A stretch of DNA of 61,003 bases from Rhizomucor pusillus (Eukaryota; Mucoromycota; Mucoromycetes; Mucorales; Lichtheimiaceae), in NCBI GenBank assembly GCA_900175165.2, contig FWWN02000560.1:1-61003 (forward strand), written 5' to 3'. The position numbers and the translations under genes are program-made. This document shows, piece by piece, positions 9,099-19,621 of this stretch (positions are counted from its first letter, which is position 1; each line of letters begins with the position of its first letter). The notes beneath the pieces are model-generated. The model saw only the letters and a program-made list of their open reading frames with translations. It did not search any database and was not told the DNA's origin.

Positions 9099-10799
9099 TC
9101 ACTGATGCGATTGTAGGATGCCAAAGTCGTCCAGCCCACGTTCTTCAGCCAAGATGCAACCATGCTCTGTACATGCGCACGCTGTATGGTTGATAGTCGA
9201 AGGAGGCGGAGACGTCGCCGTTGGAATACCCAACAACTCCTCCAGATCAATAAAATCCAAGTTACTGGTATGATTTTCTGCCGCCGTTGCTACTGCTGCT
9301 GCTGGATTCGTGTAACCGCTTCCTCCTTCCACGGTCCTCCGCCGCCGCCTGCTGTTGTCCCGACGACCATCATGCACCACCAACGGCTCTCGCACCCAGC
9401 AGCAAGGTTCAAGCGAGTTTCGCGCGCTGTTCAGGTCAGCATTCGTATCTGGCCGATCCAGTCCCGATGTATAATCGGGCAACCTCTCTTCGTCGCATGC
9501 TACGCTCTGATACGTTGGTAACTCATCGGCGTCCAGGATCCCAAGATCAGATTCATCGACTTTGGCCGTGATTTTGATAGGAAGCCCGATGCATATCGGT
9601 CTGACTTGACCGGAAACATGTACAATGAGGCGTATGAAATGTCTGATATCGAGGAACGGTGAATCTAGGGAATACGTCAAGTTTCCAAGTGTAATGGTCG
9701 TTGTGGATCCGTCGGCAGATACATTCTTGGCTGACAAGGATGTGCATGTATTGCTTCGATGAAGTTTATGCGATTGAGGTGTGGATGGTGAAGATGATGC
9801 TCGAGGTCGCCTGGGGCGAGGTAGGGTAGTGGTATCATATTGGTCTGGTTTAACAGGTTGCAGCGGGAACGAGAATGAGATGTTTGTATCAAAGGGAGGA
9901 TGAAGATATGTAGAAGGTGCGTTCGTGCTCACCACCAAATGCCGTTTATAAAGACTGCTACGGCAACGTATTAAATCATTAAGCAAATCAAACCAAGTAC
10001 ACTGCTTACCTCGCACGCATTTTATCATCTCGATAAAGTTCTTCCTGCACCACATCGACTTGGACCTTTTTGACGCGTGTTCTGCCGGTGGCATCGTTGA
10101 GCTTAAACACGCCGTCAAATTCTATGCCTTTCTCATCTTCGAGGCATATCCATCTAGGCACACGGAACTCCCAAGCCAAGCAACCGGGCCGTTCTCCCCG
10201 CATAGTTAGACGCGGGACCTTGTAGCCGCTAACTCGCCCATGCGCTACATCCTGCGGCATCAAAGTCTTTTGGATACGAAATCCACGCTCGATGTACATC
10301 TCTTTAGCAAACGTCGCATTCGGGAGTATCCTCGCAGATAAGCCGTATTCGATACTCAGATACTCGGATTTGAAGGAAGGGCAAAGATGACCGGGTATTG
10401 TAATTTCGAAACCTGTTGTCCCGTGTCAGTACCAACCTGGTGCAGGTGCACCGAAAAAGAAACATTCATTAGTTTACCTAACTCTGTTACACCGGCAGGC
10501 AGCGTTGCGTTTTCTAACAGGACATTTTTTGATTTGCGCAAAGTCCTCCAGGCATGCATTCTTTCGGCGAGTATCGAGTGCTGAGGCTTGACCGGGTCCC
10601 GCCAGTTGAGTTCAGTCGAACCTCTCAGACGAAGTTCGACTCGATTGAGCTTGATGGGCCGAGACGCAACCAGACGAAGCTTGCCTCGCACCTTCTGTCG
10701 CTTTGGATACGTCGAGTACTTCTGCTGGTTCGGCCGTGGTCCAAAGAAATAGACCACGTCAGGAAATAGAAGCTCTGAAGCAATCAGTCCCTTGATCAT
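9099..10799 (-). CDS. Alpha-arrestin (ART-like adaptor)
   Basis: Predicted 527 residues in three exons, 10799-10478, 10412-10010 and 9957-9099, with GT-AG introns. The N-terminal arrestin fold is visible as alternating beta-strand segments: VRGKLRLVASRPIKLNRVEL, then LRGSTELNW, then FEITIPGHL with SIEYGLSA. The C-terminal arrestin lobe includes ITLGNLTYSLDSPFLDIRHF and VSGQVRPICIGLPIKI. Two Leu-Pro-x-Tyr motifs, LPTY and LPDY, lie just after the fold. In fungal arrestin-related trafficking adaptors such motifs b​ind WW domains of Rsp5/NEDD4 ubiquitin ligases, which leads to ubiquitination and endocytosis of plasma-membrane transporters. The C-terminus is Arg/Ser/Thr-rich. The cargo cannot be told. 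The start is the first ATG after a non-ATG open stretch. Confidence 0.85.
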
Positions 10800-11355
10800 G
10801 TCTGTGATGCAATGAACGCAACGCGGCGAGCAAGGGGCAAGAGAGGAAGAAAAAAGAAGCAAGGTGTGCAAGGTTACACTGGCCTGTGTTTATTCATTCA
10901 TTGCAGCAGTGCTGTTTGTTGATAGATCGCCCTCCGTCTCCCTTCCCTTCCTTCTCCGGCAGAGTGATCGGTCCCACAAAGATGAGTTTCATTCATAATC
11001 GTATGTGAAACTTGACGATAACGGATACCTGATGGGCAGTATGTATTACGGATATTCTAGCTTAATGTATCGTTACAGTTTCCTGCATCGGATGTTCAGG
11101 TACTGCAACAGAGCATACAGGTCCTGGCGGACGAGCTACACCCGGTCGCTTTTCAAAACGATTAATTCATTTAAAATGTTTATTAGTATACGGTCTGTCC
11201 TGACTATGATGACAAAAATAAAGCTTTAATTATTATTTAGCATGTTTCTGACCCAATGATGATCGAATGCATAGCTTCTTCAACGTTGATAGCTGTTTAA
11301 ACGCAAAAGACAAAGTTGGCAATATCCATATAAAACCTTGCATCCTCCGATGCAT
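10800..11355. other. Intergenic with one doubtful small frame
   Basis: This is the upstream region of the arrestin gene, and TBCC ends on the far side. At 11064-11166 the plus strand reads FPASDVQVLQQSIQVLADEL and ends HPVAFQND-stop, which looks like the amphipathic end of a small protein. ATGAGTTTCATTC at 10982 could be its first exon. No splice model keeps a clean frame, so it is not called as a gene. Confidence 0.3.
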
Positions 11356-12547
11356 TCATACAGTAAATGGTAAAACTTTTTCTAACATGTTAATATCCGG
11401 ATGTTCAGCAATCTCTTTGACTTGGGCATTCACGGACTGCGCATCCTCTTCCTCCATAACCTTCCAATTGGGTGAAGCTTGTTTTCTTAACCAATTAAAG
11501 TCTTCCATGCAGTTGTAATAATTAGAGCCCTAGATATCACGCAATTTAGTTCCAGTTATTGATAACGTTAGCTCTTCACGCTTGCCTCGGCTGTGGTATC
11601 TTTATAAGGACCGACAGCAATCCCTGTGCAATCTTCAATGATCGGATGACTGGTGACATGTAGCAAAATACGCAGATTGCGCGCATCATGCATGCGGAAC
11701 TACAACATGTTGGATCAGCCATCCACAACATTTATCTGTTTGATTTCAGAGATCACACGTTACCTGATGACACGCAATGGCTATTGTTGAGTCTGTGAAG
11801 CCGTATGTAAGGATAGAGCCCTGGATGGCCCCGCACACAACCAAACACTCCTTCAAGTTCTTTATATGCAAGGCAGAGATTCGTCTGCCAGTCAAGAGAA
11901 CGATGCATCGGCTAAGATTCGATAACAGTACATCGGTGGTGCCTTTATCTTGACTGTCATCCAGGCGCACAATTTGGTTACTCATGTCGGCAAACGAGGT
12001 TGCATTTGCAAACATATCTGGCACCGAACCACCATTATTAGTTCTTTCGTCTTTAGCTTTTTCTACAGCGGGCGGCTGAGGTTCCTCCCGTTTTTGATCT
12101 TTTACTGCCAGCTTTTTCCGTGATCGAAATGAGAATTTAGGTTTTGGCATCAAAGTATTCTTTGCAGTCTCCAGTGCATCGTTGAGTTCTTTGATTTGCT
12201 ATGGATAAGGATATAAGCGACGAATCTCAAGTACAGTGCTACAATTGAGACATACTCGAGAATATTGTCGTTCGTCGTAAGACGGAATGTATTCCGTAGC
12301 TTCCGTCAGCTTCTTCTCCAAGGTATTTATGCTTTGCAAGATATTGTTGAAATACTGTGCAAGATCTGACTGGGAGATCGTCGACGCGCTGTCGATCTTT
12401 TGCTGAATCGCTTTGTATCCATCGACATGGTGTCAGTTTTTCTCTGGCACTCGTGATTTTGCTTGCAAGCAGGTACCAACCTTGCTTTGCATCTTTAAAT
12501 TCGTGCCAGAATATATACGAAGCCTCGGTTGCAGAGGGCTCTGACAT
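11356..12547 (-). CDS. Tubulin-folding cofactor C (TBCC)
   Basis: Predicted 314 residues in five exons: 12547-12481, 12410-12256, 12198-11764, 11699-11586 and 11529-11356. The N-terminal part is helical (YIFWHEFKDAKQAIQQKI, then SINTLEKKLTEATEYIPSYD), as in the TBCC spectrin-like domain. The C-terminal half is the C-CAP/TBCC beta-helix: LSRCIVLLTGRRISALHIKN, then VCGAIQGSILTYGFTDST, then IACHQFRMHDARNLRILLHV. The Arg in HQFRMH sits where TBCC has the arginine finger that activates GTP hydrolysis by beta-tubulin in the cofactor C-D-E complex. The last intron is ambiguous: a GC donor (GAG|GCAAGC at 11585) and a weak GT donor six bases downstream both keep the frame. The start was chosen at MSEPSATEAS. 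Confidence 0.9.
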
Positions 12548-13179
12548 TGTGTGAGAGAAGGAGGCAGGTCTGTTCGGCCCTGACAATTTCCAAATCAAGC
12601 AAGCTCAGCCGTGGACTGGATCGTCATGCAAAGGGATGTTGGGCATTTTTGACATGAGATTATTTCAGTATACTCTTTTCTTGCCAAAGGTTCAAACTGT
12701 CACAGTTTATATATGGATGAAATTCAAGCACTGTAGTCTTAATGAATGATATTGTAGTTATTGCAGACTGACACAACCCCGAGAAGTAGCCTTTCAGATA
12801 TTACATGCAATTGCTTGAAAAACATCATAGAGTTTCATCAGTAATCCATCGTATTATCTTTTGGATAGGGTTTTGGTTACAATAAAGGAATTGCATAGTT
12901 CTTTGCAAGGTCACTCATTGGGAAATTGGTCCCACGAGGAAGAGCTTTGAAAGACTGGATGTATAGAGCTTCTAACGTAACAAGACGTCATGTTTCGAAC
13001 AGACTTTGGCAACCTGACATGGCTGCAACAAGGGTGGTTGTGTCACGTTTTACTACCCCACCCACCGATCCCAGCCCGCCGCGGCACATTAAAAAAAAAA
13101 GAATAAAACGCCGCGATATTTCCTTCCTATTTCTCTCTTTCTTCCTTTCTTTCACATCTCTCTTGCATACATCACCGTC
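12548..13179. other. Intergenic, divergent promoter region
   Basis: This is the shared upstream space of the minus-strand TBCC gene and the plus-strand DinB-like gene. A pyrimidine-rich stretch lies just before the ATG at 13180 (about 13110-13175). No gene is seen. Confidence 0.5.
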
Positions 13180-14011
13180 ATGTCTTTACTGTCTGACACG
13201 ACGAGCCAAACATACTCTGATCCCGAAACCCTGTACCTTGTGGCACATCAGATATTACAGCAAGCCATCGATCTGCTGAACAGTATACCCGACGACCAAG
13301 TTTATGCAAAACCATCCCACGTCATGTTTGGTGGTTCTATTGGCAAACACATCAGGTTGGGAGTGTACAATCGAGATATGTTCTGCGTGCTGCCCTTTTC
13401 TTCTGACATCCGAATTTGTAAAGGCATCTTTACGACCACTTTGAGCTGCTGCTTGTCAACAACCCATCGCTCGAACACAACAAGGCGACCTCGTGGATAG
13501 TGGACTTTGATGCGCGGTCGCGAGATGTAAGGGGACGTTACGCCATATATTTGTTTATTGTTTTAAACTTTGACGCCCTAGGTACCCATGGAACGGCACC
13601 GCGATGCAGCACAGACGGCGTTCGCACGGATGCAGGATAGAATAAATAACCTAAAGCACCGGATACCCCATGATACCCCAGTGACGCTCGCAGCCACAAT
13701 CGATGCAGCCAGCACTGCAAAGTACATGTTCAATTCTACACTGGACCGCGAACTATGGTACTGTTGCATGCATGCTGTACGTGCTCTCTTTTTCTCACGT
13801 AAACTTGGGATTTATCACCCATCAATGTATACGTATGTAGTGACTTACATAACAACACATTTAGATTCATCACTACGCTGCAATCAAGGCGATTTGTGTG
13901 GAGAATGGGTTATCAACACCTAAAGAGTTTGGATTAGCACCGTCTACTGCCCAGCATCAGCATCAACTTGAGGAACAGCAACGTAGCAACAGATTGCAAG
14001 GACATTTGTGA
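13180..14011 (+). CDS. DinB-like four-helix-bundle protein
   Basis: Predicted 206 residues from four exons: 13180-13355, 13424-13526, 13582-13776 and 13865-14011. The N-terminal helix ends GGSIGKHIRHLYDHFELLL, the middle has DVPMERHRDAA, and the later part has LDRELWYCCMHAIHHYAAIK followed by a GLAPST motif. The spaced histidines (KHIRH and HAIHH) are where DinB/YfiT-superfamily proteins hold a metal ion. Fungal members of this group are uncharacterised; a thiol- or metal-dependent transferase role is possible but not shown. The last residues are Gln/His-rich. The gene is followed in the same direction by striatin after 326 bases. Confidence 0.7.
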
Positions 14012-14337
14012 GGACCACACTCTTTTCATTTCTGTTTTAATAGTAGCAATAATGGTATAATGGTCTCATCTTTTTTAATTTGATCGTCCATCCAACAACC
14101 CCCCTTCCTGTTGTGTGGAACAACCCACATGCCATTCTGGGAGAGAGCTGCATTGCTTTGACTCCGCGAGACAGATTGTGCGATGCAGGAGTGAAGGACT
14201 TTCTCCGTCCCAATACACTCATCTACCTTACTGTGATTGCATCTATTGTCACTGCACTCGTACGTAGCTGTTGAAGTACAGGAACTGAAAATTCGAGCAA
14301 TACTTATATTTATACGGATATCTACACACCAGTTGAC

Positions 14338-17300
14338 ATGCTGAATGAGACCACGACGACGACAAGGGAATACTCCTTGCCGGGCGTTCTGCACTACCTC
14401 CAATCGGAATGGCGACGATTCGAGCGAGAACGCAATGAATGGGCTATTGAACGCGCCGAACTCAAGGTACATTGTCGAATAAAAAAAGGGCAAAGGACTC
14501 GTTTTCCGATTGTGAAGCACTAGGCACGGATTGCGCTTTTGGAGGGCGAGCTCAGAGGCAGCGAGAACCTACGACTTGATCTCGTCAAACGAGTGAAAAT
14601 GCTTGAATATGCTTTGCGGCAAGAGAGGCAAGTTTTTGGTACTGGTAGCGACAGCGAGGGCGGCCAGTAGTAACAATGGAAATTACATACAGAAAGAAGC
14701 ACCTGGCATCCTCCTCTTCCACGTCGAAACCGCGACCAGGAGACGCAACTGATTCACCCAACCATACTCGCAAGTATTAGATTTGTTTCACGAGTTATTG
14801 AGGTTGTGTTTGCTAAAACTCATATAACAGCATGGTCACCGCGGAGCGCCGGAGATAAGGTACAACCTACTTTTACTGAAACCAGCAATTATGCAGACAG
14901 ATCCAGAGAACGAAGCAGGCAGATTCTGAAATCGCAAGTATTTAGTCTGTTTTTGAGAAGGATATTTCTTGAAAACTTATACACTTTTACTCCAGGTGCC
15001 TGCAAGAGATCAATCACTTGACATCTTTGCCAACAAAATTCCCACTAATGTACACGATCGCATCCGAGAGTATACGAAGCGAAGCATCGATATCCGCTGA
15101 TCCACAGTCATCTCCTGAATCAGCGTCTTCACCGGTATCGCTAATCTCAAAAAAGCCCAGCAGAACTCAACTGTCTGCGCGAGGAATAAAGATTTCGTCT
15201 GGAGGGACCCTGGGAGCATCGTCAGCCAACGCGCAGGCACCATCCAGCAGCAATCCCTTCTACACGGCACCACATGAAAAGAGGCCGCCTGACGATAACG
15301 TAGCTGGAACAATGGTATCGCCGTCGGCAGCAGCAGCAGCAACGACAATAGCAGTAGCGCCGCCTCCAGTTCCACCACCATCCGGACAGCCGCCGTCGCC
15401 GCCACCACCTCCTGCCATCGACGAAGATACAATGAGCGTGCCAGCCAATGTGGACGAAGTTGCCATGTTGAACAATGCGAAAAAGGAAGATCAAAGGTCA
15501 AATAACGGTGCGACGCCGTCAGACGAGGACGTTACAGAAGATATGGTACGGAAGGGTTTTAAGATGCATGCGTTCAGAGCAGAGAGAATATTAAAGAGTA
15601 CATAAAGACAAGACAGGTACAAGAAAAGTACAACCTGACAACGGAGAAAGCACAGCGAATATTTAAGCATCCAAAAGAAAAAGCCAGATGTAAGTTTTCC
15701 TTCGTTGGTTGTGCCATGGATTTATCTAACGCACGGCTATCCAACGCAGCAGTGTCGCCAGAACCACAAGATAACAATTTGGGCAGTTTGGATCCTTCAC
15801 AGGTAAGAAGTTCTTCAATTAACCAAGGTGAAAGAAAAAACCAAGATCTGAATTTCATTGTACAGATTAACAATCTGAATACGGAAACGGCAAGAAGCAA
15901 GGAGGAGGGGCAGCAACAGGCATCCAAAATGTGGAAAGCTCGAGTCACTGTAAAGGGGTAACGCTTTTTCTATTCGTGATCGTAGCAGATGAAAACACAT
16001 GGACGGATCTAGTAACTGGTATGTCTCTAGACATCTTGATTCTGTGCGATCGGTAGCCTTCCATCCAAAGGAACCGATAGTTGCTTCTGGATCAGACGAC
16101 GGCACAGTAAAAGTATGGAGTTTGAGACGTAGCTTTGGCAAAGATGGCAGTACATCAAAGAGGTAAATGGAATGTTTGTATTCGGGTTCAGCAACACTGT
16201 TGCTCATCTTGTAAAAACCAGAGGAGGCCACGACGAGGCTGAGCCTATCATCACTTACCGCGGACACACCAACGTTGTAACGTGCGTGGCAATTTTGGCC
16301 GAGCAGAACCGAGTTTACTCTGCCGGATTAGATGCATCGATTCGTGTATGGAGACTGCCCGGTGAAGGCCACGAATTGTTCTCTCCAGTAGGCAAGTACT
16401 TTTAATATACATTCTTGCCAGAGTGCTGACGCAGCAAGAAATGATTAGATCCATCGTTAAACATGACAACATACGTGGGACACACGGATGCTGTCTGGGA
16501 CTTTAAACTGTTCCCCGTGTCAAGTGGGGATTCATGCTTCCTCGCATCGGCGTCAGCTGACGGCACTGTAAAGATATGGGACACGCAGGCTTCAGGGCAG
16601 TTACTAAAGAGCACTCTAAACTACAACGGCGTATCCGACACCGCTGCGTATGGAAGAAGCAAGTATCCTTTAAAAAGAATTCATAAACCATTTCCTTTGT
16701 AAGCTTATCTGCTGATAGTAGATCAAGACCTGCCGGTTCCGACCTCTGTGGATTTCTGTCACACGGATCTGAATAAGCTGGCAGTTTCCTATTCCAACGC
16801 GGAGATTCAGATTTTTGATATCGAGACAGGTCAGGTTGTCACGACGCTCAAAGATCCCAATAGTTCTCATGGTAATGCCATGATCATTTGCCCCGCCCCT
16901 GGCTCTGGACAAGATTAAACTAATGATAATATCTCTCTGTCGTAGACGGCACACCGGCGACGCAGATCAATAAGCTAGTAGCACATCCTACCATGCCGTT
17001 AATAATAACAGGACACGAAGATCGATACATCAAATTCTTTGATCTAAAAAGCGGCAAATGTGCATTCTCAATGTCGGCACATCTGGATGCTGTATCCTGC
17101 CTCGACGTTGATCCGAGCGGCACTGCGCTGGTCTCCGGAGGTAATAGAAATTTACCGTCTGTATCAGACATGTTATCTTAAACCACCCAAATAATTCAGG
17201 ACACGACTCATCAATCCGACTATGGGATATATCCATGTCCAAGACTTGCATGCAGGAATTTTCTGCCCACAGACGCAAAGGTCACGAAGGCGTACTGAGC

Positions 17301-17384
17301 GTACAATACCATAAATTATTCCCCTGGATGGTTAGCGGCGGTGCCGACAGCATAGTTAAAGTGTATCATCACGCCCATCATTAA
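14338..17384 (+). CDS. Striatin (STRIPAK scaffold)
   Basis: Predicted 751 residues in 14 exons: 14338-14466, 14524-14627, 14693-14769, 14831-14933, 14996-15545, about 15587-15689, 15750-15802, 15866-15957, 16031-16162, 16222-16391, 16449-16658, 16719-16871, 16946-17140 and 17200-17384. The N-terminus has the caveolin-binding/coiled-coil block YSLPGVLHYLQSEWRRFERE, then MLEYALRQERKKH and CLQEINHLTS. A Pro/Ala-rich linker and KEYIKTRQVQEKYNLTTEKA follow. The C-terminus is a WD40 propeller: HLDSVRSVAFHPKEP, YRGHTNVVTCVAI, YVGHTDAVWDFK, and LPVPTSVDFCHTDLNK. Striatins (PRO11 in Sordaria, Far8 in yeast) scaffold PP2A in the STRIPAK complex that controls fusion and development. Five introns (starting 14628, 14770, 14934, 16392 and 16659) work in frame only with GC donors. 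The boundary near 15546-15586 implies an intron of only 32-41 nt and is uncertain. Confidence 0.93.
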
Positions 17385-17527
17385 TAACATAATGAATACA
17401 TTTTACTAGTACATACCTTGTTGTTTGCTCTTGTTATCCAGACTCGTGCCGCAGGTGGAGGTGTAATCAGGGGTGGATGAGGTGGACAGCGACAGCTGCA
17501 GCTTCGGGAAATCAAATAGATCGTGAG

Positions 17528-17533
17528 CACGTG
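17528..17533. promoter_or_regulatory. Palindromic E-box CACGTG upstream of bHLH gene
   Basis: CACGTG within a 10-base palindrome, AGCACGTGCT, about 130 bases before the bHLH start codon. The encoded protein has the His-Glu-Arg basic region that selects this site, so self-regulation is possible. A second AGCACGTG lies in intron 1 at 17757-17762. Confidence 0.4.
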
Positions 17534-17662
17534 CTTTTGGGACGTACGTTTGATCATGTGCTCATCTCGTGACAAAAAACCTCACCTTTTCCTTCCCTCT
17601 TGTTCTTCTCTTTTTCCACCACTTGCTCTACTTTTATATATTCTTCAATATTTGCCATCAGC

Positions 17663-18180
17663 ATGACTGAAAAACCATCGTCGGTTACATCAAGGTAAGA
17701 TGTCCTGCCGAGGGTCAGACAGGCAGACAGGCAAATCGCAAGAAAATGTTCAAAAGCACGTGGATTGGACATGGACTGATTTATACGCCCTCCCTCCTGT
17801 TTAAAAGCAACAACAACGGCAGCAGCAGAGTGCGACGAAGCATAGTCAAAGGCCAAGATAACACACACCAGCATCGAGCGACGCGTCCGGTTGTCGGTTC
17901 TGAAGAGTGGCACCAGCTACGGCGGGAGAATCACAAACGGGTAGAACGGAAACGGCGAGAAACGATTAACGAGCAAATTGCGCAGCTAGCGAGACTGCTG
18001 CCAAAGTGCGAAAAGACGAACAAAGGCGCGATCCTCAAGGAAGCAGTGCTGTATATGGAAAATATGCGACGTAGCAACGATTTGATCAAGCAGCTGCAGC
18101 AGCAGGTCGAGGAATTGAAGCGCGAGAATAGTCAGCTCAAGGAAGGCAACCTCAATAACAAGAATGTCGCAACTTCTTAG
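17663..18180 (+). CDS. bHLH leucine-zipper transcription factor (Cbf1/USF-like)
   Basis: Predicted 134 residues from two exons, 17663-17694 and 17808-18180. The basic region reads ENHKRVERKRRETINEQI, with His, Glu and Arg at the class-B positions that recognise CACGTG. The loop is LPKCEKTNKGAILKEAVLYM, and a heptad-like stretch LIKQLQQQVEELKRENSQL follows directly as a zipper. Such proteins work as dimers in the nucleus; yeast Cbf1 governs sulphur metabolism and centromere function. The Cbf1 assignment is only by domain type. The protein is short, with almost nothing outside DNA-binding and dimerisation. The first exon (10 codons) was chosen because its ATG and splice site give the only in-frame start. 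Confidence 0.85.
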
Positions 18181-18822
18181 CACTGCATCATTTTACTACT
18201 AGCTCGCTCACTTTTTCCCCCCCTCTCGTCCCTCGTCGAACTCTTATTCCTTTCTTTTCTTCTGGTTTCTTCCTGCAAAAAAAAGAGGTCATATCGTTTT
18301 CTGCCATCATGTATTGATTACTACACGTTATTGCGCTCGGACCTTGTCAAATTATCCTTGTGAAACTGCGTGGGGTGGCTGCATTTATTGAGTGTTGCAA
18401 TGAAATCATCTGCCTAGCACGGGGAAGCCGAGCCAGTCCGCTGTCTCGGGATCGGATAAGAGCAAGAGCATTGTGTGCAACGACAACTCGGACAAGTAAA
18501 CAATAACCGTTCTCATTTACATATGTACCTGCTACTGTACTCTAGATCCGTTACTGCATTCAGCATACCCAACCGAGCTGATGATGTTTTAAACATTTAG
18601 GGATGACTTGTCCAATGAAAAGATTTTCGCCCATATATCATCAAGCGCCGTTACATTTTGCCGGACAAATGACGAACATAAGGACAAACTTGACGAGTCA
18701 CTTGTTGGCCCTGAAAGAAGGCGGTTGTCGAAACGCTGAGGGCTGGGCGTTTTCAACGAACACAACGACCAATGAAATAAATGATAGAGAACATCTTGCT
18801 CCGATAGAAAAAAAATAAACAC
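18181..18822. other. Intergenic, nothing recognised
   Basis: About 640 bases between the bHLH gene and the B12D gene. A 71-codon plus-strand frame at 18603-18818 shows no family signature. No RNA gene is seen. Confidence 0.5.
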
Positions 18823-18830
18823 TTTATATA
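18823..18830 (+). promoter_or_regulatory. TATA-like element of the B12D gene
   Basis: The sequence tttatata lies about 70 bases before the ATG at 18895 and is followed by a short pyrimidine-containing leader. Position and composition fit a core promoter; no direct evidence of use. Confidence 0.4.
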
Positions 18831-18894
18831 CCGGGGCTCAATTTCGGGATCCCCTCTTTTTTCTCTTTGTACATATATCTCTGCGTAAAAAAGG

Positions 18895-19346
18895 ATGTCT
18901 GCTGCCGCCGGTAAAGCTGCCCGTTCTGCCTGGAACATCTGGTACAAGCCTGAAATTGTCCCCATCGTCGTCGTCGTCGGTAGCGCCTGCGGTCTCGCTG
19001 GCTGGTACCTTACCCGTCTTGCTCGGTATGATTTTTTTCCAATTTTCCAAGGAAATAAATCACGGCTAACGTCAATTTTCTCTTCTGCACAGTGGCCCTG
19101 AAGTCGTCTGGGATCGCCGCAACAACCCCTACCCGTAAGTTTGCAGCTGATCTTCGATGATACCCTGTGTATTCACATACCTTATCATTTTCATAGCTGG
19201 CAAAACATTGACCAAAACACTCAGGTCAAGCTCATGACTGTCAACCAAAAGTTCGACAAAGTGTAAGATACAGAATATTATATTTACAGATTACACCATC
19301 AATTTGCTAACGGATGATATACAGCTACTCCCGCGACCGTCTTTAA
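18895..19346 (+). CDS. NADH-ubiquinone reductase MLRQ/B12D-family small subunit
   Basis: Predicted 86 residues in four exons: 18895-19025, 19093-19134, 19197-19262 and 19325-19346. The protein begins MSAAAGKAARSAWNIWYKPE, has a single membrane helix IVPIVVVVGSACGLAGWYL, then TRLARGPEVVWDRRNNPYPW and a short hydrophilic tail. This matches the MLRQ/NDUFA4/B12D family of small inner-membrane proteins reported with respiratory complexes I or IV. The size is normal for the family. Codon bias is like the neighbouring EF-Tu gene. Confidence 0.85.
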
Positions 19347-19621
19347 ATTCATTATCCCGATGATATCATAGATTCAAACGAATAGAATGTAGACTTTAGG
19401 GAAGCAGACTCTAGAGGATCGGGGAAAGAAAACGAAATAATAAAAAAACGACGATTTGCATCCAAAAGTGATTGATATTTTTACACAGAGAGAGAGCACA
19501 CGCAGCAAATCTTTTTGTTTTCAAATGCATTAACAACAGAAGAAGAAAAGAAGGTTCTATCAGACAGGAAAGGGGAGGAAAATGATGGGGTTAGAGAATA
19601 TGACAACTTTTTAAGCATTAT

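Noticed and set aside
9162..9571. Plus-strand Arg/Cys-rich frames at the arrestin end
   Set aside because: Antisense of the Ser/Arg-rich arrestin C-terminus, no promoter or family.
12926..13279. 117-codon frame before the DinB-like gene
   Set aside because: It runs through the CT-rich leader and the start of the real gene in another frame; no signature.
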